Shown: one piece after another, positions 1 through 11,515 of the stretch
How positions within the stretch are numbered: the first letter of the stretch is position 1
Layout: every line of letters begins with the position of its first letter
Assembly: GCA_026874595.1 (NCBI GenBank)
Contig: CM049312.1
Coordinates: 29,441,456 to 29,505,455, forward strand
Length of the DNA: 64,000 nucleotides
Direction: 5' to 3'
Source: Sipunculus nudus
Taxonomy: Eukaryota; Annelida; Sipuncula; Golfingiida; Sipunculidae
Position numbers and translations under genes: made by a program
Notes under the pieces: generated by a model
Told to the model about the DNA's origin: nothing
Database searches by the model: none
The model's input: only the letters and a program-made list of their open reading frames with translations

Positions 1-400
1 AATCTACACAAGGAATGTGTCTAAAATATCTCAGTCCCCTTTGAGGATGATCTAGATCCCAAATCCATATTCTAAGATTCACATGGTATAAGATGTATGC
101 AATCACCAAGCAATAACTGGAAATTCACCCTCTAGAAGTCTGTTCAATTTTCATTCTGACATTCAGTGTCCATTCTGACAAAAAAATGGTTTGCTTTGTT
201 CAAGTATTTTCAATAATCTTTTGGGGACAATTGCAAATTAGGAAAATGTTTGCTTTGAGTGATATGTTTTAAAATTATATAACTTTTAATCAGGTAAGAT
301 GGATGGATCATGCATATTTCTTTTAGAAAAGAGATATTACAAAAATCATCAAAATGTCATGTTTACATCTCTATGGTAATATATGTAGTCTTGTTTTCAG

Positions 401-462
401 ACACAACCTTGAGAAGTCACTGCTTCATGATCCTCATTCTGTGCTTTTTGAGGCAGATATAG
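401..462 (+). CDS. ERAL1: ERAL1 exon (first visible)
   Basis: The acceptor is tcttgttttcag and the donor is ATAG|gtgagc. The first base completes an Arg codon begun in the missing upstream exon. The exon then reads HNLEKSLLHDPHSVLFEADI, matching the Era segment just after the G3 DTPG motif. It ends one base into a codon. Confidence 0.9.
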
Positions 463-3400
463 GTGAGCAAATCTTTTTTTTTTTCAAATTCCATAAATAC
501 TCAGAATTATTTATGAAGAAGCAAACAGTCATTTTAAGTATGCTCATATAGCTGGTCCTATGACTGTTGTTTTCATATAATTTTTGCCTCTTCATATAGC
601 TAGATTGTTAATACATCTATATAATTTTCAGTTTGATTGATATACTGATTGAACTTAGTAGTCCTATGAAATGTAAAATAAGGTTCACTTATTATTAGCT
701 CAGCTAACTGTAAGTCATCTGAGCTATAGGGATCATCCTTTGTTTGGCGTCTGTCAGGCCATCAAGCTGTTTACAGGGCACAAACATAACTGTTAGACCT
801 AGAAACTTCTAACTGACATTGAGGAAGGTCCAAGGCAAATCTCCTTGGAAACCTGAAACAAGGTCATTGTGACTCATATTCTGCAATCAATGGGCAGAAA
901 ACATGATTTTGAGCACCAAGACAGACGAAGCACAAATTTTTTCAGTTAGGCCTAGAATCTTCATACATAACATTAAGGGAGGTCCTGGGTAAATGTCAAT
1001 TGAAGCATGAAATTAGGTCACCATGACCTATATTTTTTTACCTATTGGAAAAAGATGTCATATGAGCACCCTGAATGTCAGATGGGCATAAGTCGCTTCT
1101 GGTAAGCCTAGAATATTATTGCACCCAGAGATATTCTGGGCAAATTTCCTTTTAAAACCTGAAATTAGGTCATGGTGACCTATATTACGTGACCTACAGG
1201 CCAAAAACAGGATTTTTAGCACCCAGGCAGTCAGACAGAGCACAAATTGTATCTTTTATACCTAGAAATGGTTTATACATCTTTTAGGAAGGTCTGGGAT
1301 AAACATTCATGGAATCTTGAAATTAGGTCACTGTGACCTTCATTCTGCAAGCTATAGTGAAAAGATGTTAATTGAGCACCCTGAATGTCAAAGGGTCACA
1401 AATTGTATCTGCTTGGCCTAGAATCGTCTAATGAAACATCAAGGGAGATTCTCGGCAAATCTCCTTGGAAACATGAAATTAGGTCATGGTGACCTATATT
1501 CTGTGACCTACTGACCAAAAGCTTTGAGCACCCAGACAGTCAGACAGGGCACAAGTTGTATCCTTTAGGCCAAGAAACTTCTTAAGTAAGATTTAGAGAA
1601 GTCTTGGGCAATTCTCCTTGGAAACCTGAAATAAGGTCATGGTGACCTATATTCTATGAGCTGCTAGCAAACAACATGATGCTGAGCACCCAGACAGTCA
1701 CACAGGGCACAAAACTTAACTTTTGGACCTAGAACCTTCTATTGTAAAATCAAGGGAGGTCATTGGCAAGATTACTTTGATTTTTTAAATAAGTTACTGT
1801 GACATATATTTTGTGAGCAATATAAAAAATCATGATTGTAGTACATATTAAAATCAATGGGCACAAATCAAGAACGTTCTAACTTCATATTCAAGGAGGT
1901 TGTGGCCAAATCTCCTTCAACACCTGAGATAAGCTCATGATGCCCTTAATTCTGTTATGGTACGAGCAGAAAACCTCATTTTGAGCACCCAGAAATTCAG
2001 AAACCCCCCAATGATGAACCTTGGTTTACTGATACCTTTTAGGGAAACATCACATGGTGTGACCTCATTATTGCCTGTAATGTAATGGATACACTTGACA
2101 GATGGCCGAATGGTCACAGGCAACAAGTGCAAGTGGTGAATGTGCTATAAAAACCCATAAAACACTTATTCCAGGGTTATTAGCTCAGCTGACTAAAAGT
2201 CATCTGAGCTATAGTCGTGGTCCATTGTCCGTCGTCCGTCCGTCCGTAGATGTGGCACGTTTTGAAACCGTAAGACCTAGGAATCCAAAATTCGGCATAA
2301 TGTTAGATGTCCCCAAGATCTCCTACCAAGCCGAAAACTGGGTCTTTGCAACTTCGTTCCTTTGAGAAATTAAGGAAAAACCTCAATTTTTTATTAAAAA
2401 CCTATTTTCACACTTCAGGACTGCCTAATATCAAAACACTCATCTGTTTTTCCTCATATTTACAATAAATATTCCTCTATATAGTTCCTATGTACATGTC
2501 AGAAATGATGTCTGTATTATTTAATTTAAAAAAAGTTATGGGCCCAAACATAATGCATTTTGTAAAAAATCAGGAAAGATATTTGATCACTTAACACAAA
2601 AAATGTTAAAGCTATCGACCTTTTTTCCAGTAATATAACTTTAATTAATCAAAATTAAATTGTATACCCAAAATTAGATGAAAATCTTTTAAATTTTCTA
2701 AAATATTAATAAAAATAAAAAATTGGTACCTTAAATTTTGCCCAACTTTGACCATGGCACGTTTTTTTCCTGTAAGTACTGTGGATTTAATTTTCACAGC
2801 ATGTTTTTGTTAGCATTTCAGCTGTTAACACCAAAAATTTGAAACCAGTTGATCAAAAACTGTAGATTTTAATAAGTTTTCAAGCACCATGTAACATATT
2901 GTTTACATCAAGCTAGTGTTATGCAGTTTGCAAGAGCTCAGCTCCCCAGCTTCAGCTCTTAGTTCCTTAAATTCGGCATACAGTTAGATGTCTCCAAAAT
3001 CCCCTACCATGCCAAGAATTTGGTCACTAGGACTTAATACCTTCGAGATATTAATGAAAAACTTCATTTTTCCATTAAAAACCCATTGTTACACTTCAAG
3101 ACTGCCTAATATCAAAACCACTGATCTGACTTTAATCATAAATAATATACATATTTTTCATTCTCTATGCACATGCCAGAATGATGTCAGTATTGCGTAA
3201 TTGTTTTAAGTTATGGGCCCAAACATAATGCACTTTGTAAAAAATCAAGAAATATATTTACTCCCTTAACAAGGGCATTGCTGAAGCTAGAGATTTTTTT
3301 GTCAGGGATGTAACATTATTTAATCAAGATTCAATTGAATACCCAAAATTAGTTCTGAATTTTTCAAATTTTATAAGTTATTAGTATAAATATAAAATTG

Positions 3401-6400
3401 TTACCTTAAATTTTGCCCAACTGTGACCATGGCACGTTTGTGTCCTGTTAGCACTGTTGATATAATTTTCATATCATGCACACATTAGGATTTCAGCTTT
3501 TTAGTTTAGAAAGCTGAAAGAAATTGGCCAAAAATTGTAGCTTTTATTAATGTTTTTTATGAGACCCTGTCAGACTTTGGCTCTCTCCAGCCCCTCTTGA
3601 GTCACCTGTATGTTGACCTTGTTGACCTTTCATCAAATTATGCACGCTTGAGGCGAGGCATACAGGAATCCAGGCAGCTTATGGCCAGCCACAGTTGATC
3701 CAGGTGTCCAACCCAACTCATCTGGTAGTTTTAACCAACAACATAACAATAAACAATAAATTAATAAATTTTTATTGGTTTTTAATAAATAAAAAAAAAT
3801 AAGGAATTTGTTAGTTTATAATAACAGGAAATTAACTTGCAGTTACTGATAATATAAGAATCTTGTATCGATGGGTAGAATGTCACATATTCCAAATAAC
3901 ACCATGCAGTCACCTATGGCATTTTTCAGTTCAATTTTAATGATAAAGAAGTAAATCATATTATTCATTACTAATCATTAGGGATCATATGAAGGAAATT
4001 AATGATAGACAAAGATGCAGTTGATAATATTAATCTAGATTCCTACTGTGTCTAGTGTGTACATTGATGTGACATTAGTTCAAAATGAATTTTTTACAGT
4101 TATTTTTTAATATAAATAAAAGCCATAAAACCAGGTACTTATGATCATTATTTAAATGTGTGAATTTTGTATATTCTGGATTCTCAACATCATTGGTTGG
4201 TGAAACTGAATAAATACCAGACATGGTGCGAATACTTTGTAATTGTATTTAAATACGAATATGATTATGTACTCCATTATAAAATTTCTTGCATAAAGAA
4301 TAGGAATTCAGGTAAAAATGAAAGTATATGAATACTCGTGCAAATACTTTCAAAATGTATTCATAAATGCATTCATGAATATATTCTTTAATATTATTTT
4401 AATAATCATATCAGTTATATTTCATTTTAAAAAATCATATGATTCTCTTATTATTTTTTATAAAAATTATATTTGGGACAATATTTGTAATTTTTTTTAA
4501 TAAATAGTTAAACTCTTATATTATATGTTCTGCTTATAAGTTATATGGCCAAGTCAAAATCTGTATGACAATAGTACTCCATGTGTTAATAAAATAAATG
4601 AAATCAATCCTCTTACCTGTCTCCAAAGGTACTATCAAAATCATACATAAGCTAAACAACAACAACTCATAATACAGCTTATATTTATTACCACACAAAA
4701 CCAGCATGTGCCTCATTTCTAAATAATATTTTTTTATCATATATAACAGCTGAGCGTCGTGACCCATAGGTCCCTTGTTTACACTTGGATTTCATCAAAA
4801 TTGAACTTTCACAATACCAACTTATATGATAAATTTCAATAAAATCTGTAAAACCACCTCCAGATATTGTACAGACACACACACACAAACACAGAATCAA
4901 GTGAAAACAGTAACCTTCACTTTGTGCAGATTAATTTATACATGCATCACATTTCATGTTGTCAAAATGAGCTGAGCATCATATCCCATGGACCACTTGT
5001 TTTTACAATTTTTTCCAGATGTGTAAACATGCATGACAGTTATTTTTTATTGTGTAATTTAAACTTTACTCAGCATATAAAATGTAAATGTAACTAATAA
5101 AGCAAACTTTATAGATTAGAATTTAAAACTTGCATCAAATTGAAATTTTATAAATTGTGTCAGTAAAATAAAGAAAATTTTATTTGTAGTTGAAAAAGTA
5201 CATGGTTGAGAAAAAATAGCTGTTTATGTTGTTTTCATTTAGTCTAATATTAGCCAACTGAAAGGAGATGTCTTATGTGCTTAATGAAATAATTTTTATT
5301 TATTTTTTTTTGTTTTCCCTCAGTTGCTGTTGTTGTGGATGTGTCAAATGTCTGGAGCAGGAACTCTTTAGACAAGGAGGTACTAAAAGCCTTATACCTG
5401 CACCAGGAAAAGCAGTCTGTACTCATACTGAACAAGGTAAGCTGTGACCATGTAGGCCAGAAAATGAGAAACAATGTGCATGTTCAGTCAGAGAGTGTTG
5501 TACATAGGATACTGTTTGTTCATACAAAGATTTAAAATTATAGAAAGCAAACCAGCTGCCCCAAAATGATATCACAGTTTCAATGACATGGTGTCAGTCG
5601 ATCTTGAAATGGTTTGGGGTTGATTGCCTTTATCTCATTTTTGGAAGTGGCAGAGTGGTAAAATTTCATTCAATTTTTTACATTTGTTGATATTTTCAGG
5701 AGCAAGGTTTTGAAGCCATTTGGTCTCTGTAGGAATTTATAACAGTTTACAATTTGCATTTGAACCCAAACCTCTTCATAAGGATACACCAAAAAGAATT
5801 GTTCTTTGGACTTTGAGAACAAAGAATATGGTGCAAGCAAGCAATTTTTTTGCCTGTCATATGATGGGAGTATAATGGTATACCCACCGTCCGTCTGTCT
5901 GTTAACTTTTAGTGTCGCCAGGATAACTTACCCGGTGCTTCGATGAATTTTCACTAAACTCACCATAACTACTAACCAACAGATTATCTTGCACGAGTTT
6001 GATTATGGACAAAATTCACACATATTAAATAAGGTTATGGGTTGCTAGGCTACTTTGTGGTGTTGCCGTAATAACTTACGAAGAATCTGAAGGATTTTGA
6101 TAAAACTCATCAGAAATGTTAATCAATAAAATATCTCGATTTCCAGCCAAATCCATGCATGTTCAATGAGGTCACCGCACTTTGGAGGCACCTTGGTGAC
6201 TTACAAAATTCCTATGGATTTTCATGAAACTCATTATATATATATTTACCAATAGAGTTTCTCACCTGAATAACCTCCTCATCAAAATTCATGCATACTA
6301 ATGAGGTCAGAGGTCACCATATACATGACAGGCGTATTAATGCACGTTTGCCGTGATCTTGTTTCCTTTTTCCTTTATTGATTGAGAAAACATACATGGA

Positions 6401-9400
6401 AATTTGCCTGCATGCCTAAAAATTACAAAGTTGCTTCAGTTATTGAAATGGTAGTGGGATCAATACTAAATTTAGTCCATTTACCATACCTTTAAGAATT
6501 CTTTTAGGGAATTAGCAACATTACCAAGCACCTGGTGTACATTTGCTAAAAAAAGGAATTGATTCGTGAAAATGTAAGTGATGAATCCTTAGAATACTAA
6601 ATTTTTTGCATGGCCTAACGCACTACATTATATTCTTTTTTTAATTCAGGTAGACATTTTAAGGCCAAAAAAGAAATTACTGAAAACAACCAGAATATTG
6701 ACAGAGGGTGTTGTGATGGGAACAAGACAAAGTCATACAGAAAAGGAATTGAAGAAAAAAATGGATATTAAGGCTATGTTTGATGGAATGGAAAAGAAAC
6801 ATGCAGCAACTAGAAGAGTTCAAGAAAATTCTAGTCAAGAACAAGGACCCATCGATAAATACTATAAAAATCAGTCAGAAAATATTAATGCAGAATATAC
6901 TGACAGTAGCAGCAGGCAGAGTGAAAGTTTACAGATTGAAAGCAAGGTTTGTTCTCTGCAACAGAAAACAATTGCTGATCAAGGTTTGACCTCTGCAGGT
7001 GAAGAGATGAATGAGAAATTGACAGATTTTAATGTTGATCAAAATAAAAACACAAATTTGATCCATGAACGGGGAAGAGTAAATGAACACACAATTGTTG
7101 GTCCTCTGCCGGAGAATTTATCAAACAAAAGTGAGGCTCTTGTTAAAAGAAATGTGACAATAGAATATCAGAATGGTTTGAAAAAAGTGGTTCCTCCAGA
7201 TTTCACAGATAATCAGGTTTGGAATGAATACTACACAAAATTGTGTCATGCTGAAATAGCAACAAGAGATAAGAAAGGTTGGCCTCATTTTAGCAAAGTC
7301 TTCATGATATCAGCATTGAATGGCAGTGGGGTAGATGATATAAAGGTAAGAGACTTCAGTCTTGTTTCACTCACAAGCAAGTGCGCCTTTCGGGGGTTCC
7401 TAGGTGTTATGACCCAGCAATGGGGATGAGACACGTAGGCCCCACAGGATTGATACAAGGAGCCTGGTTGATGCCAGAATTATCGCGTGTAAGCCTCTGT
7501 CACGTAGTCCAAAACTGGAATGGAATCTGTAGATGTACATATATTTAATTTTTAGTTAAGTAAGCATTAAAAAATGGAGGCAGTTACCTCCACACAAAAA
7601 ATCTTTAAAAAAAAGTAAGAGGCTTCAAATTTTCATCAATGAAATATAATTATATGGACTTTTTAATATAAGTTTCATTTTTCATAAAAAACCTGTATGT
7701 ATTGAACATGTTGCTGTCAACATAAGGTGCAAGAAATTACACTGTAACCAATAAAGTTAGGTACACTTAGTACTGCTCATACACAGGGAACATGGATATC
7801 CTGTGTGTCACACATATGGAAGATGTAAAATAAAAATTATATTTATTTTATTATTAATTTTCATCAACTCTTGGAACACACCAAAATCCTACAGTACTAA
7901 TAATATTTTGACCTGAGAGTACTTGACTCACCAGTTTTTAGCTCAGCTGACTGAAAGTCATCTGAGCTATAGCCATCACCCTTTGTCCGGCGTCCGACTG
8001 TCTGGCCGTCCAGCTGCCCAGCCATCCTTTAACAGGGCACAAATCGTAACCGCTGGACCTGAAATCTTCTCACTTGACATCCAGGGAGGTCCATAAAAAA
8101 TCTCCATGGAAACCTGAAATTAAGTCTCTGTTACCCATATCCTTTGATCTATGGGGCTTTGAAGTACCCCCCCAGAATAATGCAAAATTTTGATACAAAA
8201 GCTCAAGTATCTGAATAACTACTGCATTGATCACCATGATTCTTTGCATGAATATTGATCATGGGATGATCCATCACTTCCTGCAGACTGGTGGTGCCAC
8301 CTGTATTTTTTTCCAATTTTTACGAATTTTTTTCTCTTTTCTTCAGACCTGCAATGAAACTGACATCTGTTAGCAGGGCACAAATCATAAACACTGGACA
8401 TGGAATCTTCATACTTATTATCCAGGGAGGTCCATTAAAAATCTCCTTGGAAACCTGAAATTAGGTCTCTGTTACCCATATCCTTTTGAGCTATGGGGCT
8501 CCAAAGTTCCCTCCCCCCCCCCGAATAATGCAAAATTTGATACAAAAGCTCAAGTATCTGAATTACTACTGCATTGATCACCATGATTCTTTGCATGAAT
8601 ATTGATCATGGGATCTTCCATCAGTTCCTGCAGGCTGGTGGTGCCACCTGTATTTTTTCCAATTTTTACTAATTTTTTTCTCTTTTTTTCAGACCTGCAA
8701 TGAAACTGTCACCTGTTAACAGGGCACAAATCGTAACCACTGGACCTGGAATCTTCAAACTTAATATCCAGGAAGGTCCATGAAAAATCTCCTTGGAAAC
8801 CTGAAATTAGGTCTCTGTTACCCATATCCTTTTGAGCTATGGGGCTCCAAAGTTCCCTCCAGAATAATGCAAAATTTGATACAAAAGCTCAAGTATCTGA
8901 ATAACTACTGCATTGATAGCCATGATTCTTTGGATATATATTGATCATGGAGCGTTTCATCAGTTCCTGCAGACTGGTGGCACTACCTGTATTTTTTTCA
9001 AATTTTTACGCATTTTTTTATATTTATGAGACCTTCAAATGAAGTTGTCATCTGTTCAAAAGCCCACTGAAAACCGATTCTTAAGGACTCTTCACAAAAT
9101 TCATGATTTGTTTGCACTCTGGCAGTCATTTTGCTCATTGTTCAACATTCCTTGAATTCAGAATTAAGCCTCATGGTCCATGGGCCAATAGTTTTCATGT
9201 TGTAAGCCATGGTCACTAATGTATAAAATGCATGTAATTTATTCTGAGGCTTATATAATTTAAATTTATATTGAATAAACTTGTATATATTGTGCAATTT
9301 AAATATTATTATGTAATTGCTTATATTCCCATACATTGTAAAGTGACCTGGTTAAAGGTTCTGCTGCTGCACACATTGAGAGAGTCTTGTTAAAACAAAG

Positions 9401-11515
9401 GAATGTTATTGGAATTCCAGGATTTCTTTCTTCAAGGTGTAAAGCCCAGTCCCTGGGAGTATGACGGGAGTGTAGTGACAGACATGGAGCCCATGGAGAT
9501 GGCCAGACAATGTATCTGGGAGAAGGTGCTGGATCACAGTCCTAAAGAAGTACCATACCAAATACAAGTGGTGAGTAAGATGTCAGCTCTTGTTTGACCA
9601 AAAAGTAGGTCACTTTGACCTTGATTCTGCACCATGCCCATTATAAGAAGCCATGTTGGATACAAGCTTTGAGTTTTGTTTATGTACTTTTTAACAACAC
9701 CTACCATGTGTCAGAAAAAATTCTGTTATAACACAGCCTATTTGTGAATCCCTCTTCCTGGTTTGTTGTATTTTTTACTGCATGATTACATGCATGTCTT
9801 GCATGGGTTTCTAGACAATGGCAAACTTGTATGCAGCCAAGGAAATGACTTGTTACCATAGAGATGAATTTACAATTTGGTGAGTTCATATGTATTCTTT
9901 TGTGTTAATTCATCACTCGTAGCCCAATGTTGAGATTACTGGCTGTTTACCTTGATATAGGATGGATGTAGGTTGCAGTGCATTTCCCTGTAATACTTGT
10001 TTCCCGACAAAAGTAGGCTTACCAGTCCAATATAATGCCTACTAAGTTATGTATTCATGGTAAAATGAATTTAATATGCAAATTAATGCAAACTTTTTCA
10101 TAATGACAGTAAAAAGTATCTTCCCTTTTATTTCATGAATGATTATTATAAGTCTCCTTGTTTTATCTGAACAGGCCTGATGCTGCCTTCTAAGCCTAAA
10201 CACAGAATTATTAATCAGCATGTTTGGCCTCCTGAGTTACAAGTTTTCTGTGCAAATTTTCTATCCACCCAGTGAAAATTGCATAATATTATCTTGTATG
10301 GGTGCTTGATGAGTACTACTGTGACGTTCTGATTTGTACATCATAATCTATTGTATTTACAGGACATCAGCCTGTGGGATGTTGATGATGACAACATGCT
10401 GCGAGTTGTGGCAGATGTCATCTGTCAGCACAAGAGACAATCGGTAAGAAGCAGAGGTCAAACTGGTCCTTCTAAGGCCAGTCAAAAATAAAAAATTTGC
10501 TCGTCGAAATCACTGCTCTCAAAATGTTTATATACCCCCGTCTGTGATGGAATGTATTATGGTATACCCATGACCCATCTGTCAGTCTGTCCATCCGTTC
10601 GTCTGTCAGTCGCCGCGATAACTTACCATAACTACTCGCCAATAGATTATCTTGGCTGAGTTTGATTATGGGCAAAATCCATGCATATTTAATAAGGTCA
10701 GAGGTCACTAGGCTACTTTGTCATTTTGCAGAGATAACTAATGAGGAATAAGATAGATTTTGATAAAACTCAACAGAAATACTGATTAGTATAATATCTC
10801 ACCTAAGTGCAATTTCCAGCAAAATCCACACATATACAGTGAGGACACCAGCATTTGGAGGCACTATGATGACTTACCAAAAAATCCTATGGATTGCCTT
10901 GAAATTCATTATACATATTTACCTATTAAGTTCCTCAGCAAAATTCACACTTATTTAAAGAGGTCAGAGGTCACAGATACGCAAGGGGCATATTATTTGC
11001 TCTTGTTTCTGATCTTTTTTTCTGCATATGAGCAGCAATCATCAGTCATCAGTAACTATGTTTGCTAATTCAAGAAATTCTTCTTAGAAGTAATAGTATT
11101 GAAAATATGGTTTATTTTGTGTTGTTCATTTAAAGAATTCTTCAAAATATTTTAAAAAGTTTCAGCTGATTCAGAATTATTTGTGTTTAATATCACTGAT
11201 GTGTTAGCATTATCAACTTCTTCTGCGATCTGTATCTTTTATATTTGGTTCCCTTATATTAAATTACAGTCGGAATCCTGGCTGTCATTAAGGGTGGATC
11301 AGACATTGATCGTTCTTTATTGGCATCGGGCCCTTGTCGTCGACATTATTATCCCAGGGTTTTTATGATGTCCCATTTTGTTGCAGAGAAGCATCATGGG
11401 TAAAAATGGAGAAACAGCTCGTCGGATTGCAGCTGAGGCTAAACAGTCACTCATGAACTCATTCAAGAGAGATCTAACATTAAAGCTGGTGGTCAAGATG
11501 GTGAACCAGGAATAG
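401..11515 (+). CDS. ERAL1: ERAL1, Era-like mitochondrial GTPase (3' six exons, 5' partial)
   Basis: This gene encodes the Era-family GTPase that binds 12S mitochondrial rRNA and assists small mitoribosomal subunit assembly in the matrix (family knowledge). Visible coding exons are 401-462, 5324-5436, 6650-7345, 9421-9570, 10363-10443 and 11387-11515. All junctions are GT/AG and in phase, giving about 410 residues to the TAG at 11513-11515. Readable segments in order are RHNLEKSLLHDP, VVVDVSNVWSRN, the G4 motif NKVD split across exons, GWPHFSKVFMISAL (G5 SA), GPWEY-like SPWEYDG, EVPYQIQV, and a C-terminal KH domain with GxxG as GKNG. The P-loop, switch I and DTPG exons must lie upstream of the window. 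The segment between G4 and G5 is unusually long (about 205 residues) and hydrophilic. Introns contain several repeat elements. Confidence 0.95.
697..2010 (+). repeat. HINE-like element with ~155 bp tandem array (3' end not found)
   Basis: The terminal hairpin AGCTCAGCTAACT / AGTCATCTGAGCT is at 697-725. After it, about eight units recur, marked by GAGCACC at 911, 1064, 1217, 1374, 1526, 1684 and 1983 (spacing 152-158, with one diverged unit near 1841). Each unit has a block like CTCCTTGGAAACCTGAAATT, then GGTCA.GGTGACCTATATTCTG. The canonical 3' terminus is not visible. The array lies in an ERAL1 intron and has no coding potential. Confidence 0.85.
2181..4780 (+). mobile_element. 2.6 kb non-autonomous HINE-like element, uninterrupted copy (copy B)
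   Basis: The 5' end TTAGCTCAGCTGACT pairs with AGTCATCTGAGCT (2181-2211) and is followed by a GTCCGTCC microsatellite. The 3' end is CAGCTGAGC (4747-4755), a GACCCATAGGTC near-palindrome, then CTTGTTT. Inside, a block is duplicated with about 680 bp period (AAATTCGGCATA near 2288 and 2970). The sequence is repeated in reverse at 48796-50774 plus 54038-54679. It contains no transposase. It sits in an ERAL1 intron. Confidence 0.85.
4970..5015 (+). repeat. Solitary 3' end of the AGCTCAG family
   Basis: GAGCTGAGCATCATATCCCA followed by TGGACCACTTGTTT repeats the family's 3' terminus 200 bp beyond the end of the 2181-4780 copy. It could be an older truncated copy into which the newer one inserted. 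Confidence 0.5.
5324..5436 (+). CDS. ERAL1: ERAL1 exon
   Basis: The acceptor is tgttttccctcag and the donor is AACAAG|gtaagc. The carried-in G makes Val, and the exon reads VAVVVDVSNVWSRN onward. This is the hydrophobic strand of the G domain. It ends with LILNK, the first half of the NKxD (G4) motif, in phase 0. Confidence 0.93.
5863..6364 (+). mobile_element. ~0.5 kb dispersed repeat (family H), copy 1
   Basis: It begins TGATGGGAGTATAATGGTAT, followed by an ACCGTCCGTCTGTCTG microsatellite. It contains three subrepeats of about 125 bp with TTTTGATAAAACTCA and AATGAGGTCAGAGGTCAC blocks, and ends GATCTTGTTT. It is homologous to 10545-11008. The (GTCC)n start, short tandem units and TCTTGTTT end resemble the AGCTCAG family. 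Confidence 0.75.
6650..7345 (+). CDS. ERAL1: ERAL1 large exon with long G4-G5 linker
   Basis: The acceptor is tttaattcag and the donor is ATAAAG|gtaaga; the exon is 232 codons in phase 0. It starts VDIL, completing NKVD, then LTEGVVMGTRQ. A long Lys/Glu/Gln/Asn/Ser-rich stretch without recognisable domains follows. The exon then returns to conserved sequence at GWPHFSKVFMISALNGSG, which carries the G5 SA motif. The linker exceeds the vertebrate one by well over 100 residues (from memory of the family). Confidence 0.93.
7362..7550 (+). repeat. Dispersed repeat just after the large ERAL1 exon
   Basis: The sequence around GGGGGTTCCTAGGTGTTA through AACTGGAATGGAATCTGTAG recurs in reverse at 37520-37712 in an SPPL3 intron. 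It starts about 15 nt past the ERAL1 donor. It could be a SINE-like family, but no clear box A was found. Confidence 0.6.
7940..9055 (+). mobile_element. HINE-like element with ~343 bp tandem units
   Basis: The 5' hairpin AGCTCAGCTGACT / AGTCATCTGAGCT is at 7940-7968, followed by a GTCC/GCC-rich stretch. Three units of about 343 bp follow, with the (T)TAACAGGGCACAAATC block near 8029, 8370 and 8715. Each unit contains CTGGTGGTGCCACCTGTATT or a variant, and GAAACCTGAAATTAGGTCTC. The units are homologous to the reverse-strand array at 52120-53990. It lies in the ERAL1 intron before exon 9421-9570. Confidence 0.85.
9421..9570 (+). CDS. ERAL1: ERAL1 exon
   Basis: The acceptor is ggaattccag and the donor is CAAGTG|gtgagt; the exon is 50 codons in phase 0. 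It reads DFFLQGVKPSPWEYDG, later MARQCIWEKVLDHSPKEVPY. This is the conserved Era linker between the GTPase and KH domains (PWEY and EVPY signatures). Confidence 0.95.
10363..10443 (+). CDS. ERAL1: ERAL1 exon (KH domain start)
   Basis: The acceptor is gtatttacag and the donor is CAATCG|gtaaga; the exon is 27 codons in phase 0. It reads DISLWDVDDDNMLRVVADVI and then CQHKRQS. It covers the first strand of the KH domain up to the helix-turn that carries GxxG. Confidence 0.9.
10545..11008 (+). mobile_element. ~0.5 kb dispersed repeat (family H), copy 2
   Basis: Homologous to 5863-6364. It starts TGATGGAATGTATTATGGTA, carries a GTCTGTCCATCCGTTCGTCTG-like stretch and GGTCAGAGGTCACTAGGCTA, and ends CTCTTGTTT. 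It lies in the last visible ERAL1 intron, in the same orientation as copy 1. Confidence 0.75.
11387..11515 (+). CDS. ERAL1: ERAL1 terminal coding exon (KH GxxG)
   Basis: The acceptor is ttttgttgcag. The exon reads RSIMGKNGETARRIAAEAKQ and then an LTLKLVVKMVNQE C-terminus, with a TAG stop at 11513-11515. GKNG is the RNA-binding GxxG loop of the KH domain. The length and end position fit the family's C-terminus. Confidence 0.95.
   Translation, partial: RSIMGKNGETARRIAAEAKQSLMNSFKRDLTLKLVVKMVNQE

Noticed and set aside
697-2010. A CRISPR-like repeat array
   Set aside because: The units are about 155 bp, diverged and without distinct spacers. The host is a eukaryote with introns.
2988-3200. An open frame with a near-identical protein at 50376-50594 on the other strand
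   Set aside because: Both lie at the same position inside two copies of one 2.6 kb repeat. The similarity is simply DNA homology, and the frames are short, lack motifs and have no splice context.
7940-7968. A microRNA precursor hairpin
   Set aside because: The stem AGCTCAGCTGACT/AGTCATCTGAGCT recurs as the terminus of many repeat copies and has only a 3-4 nt loop.
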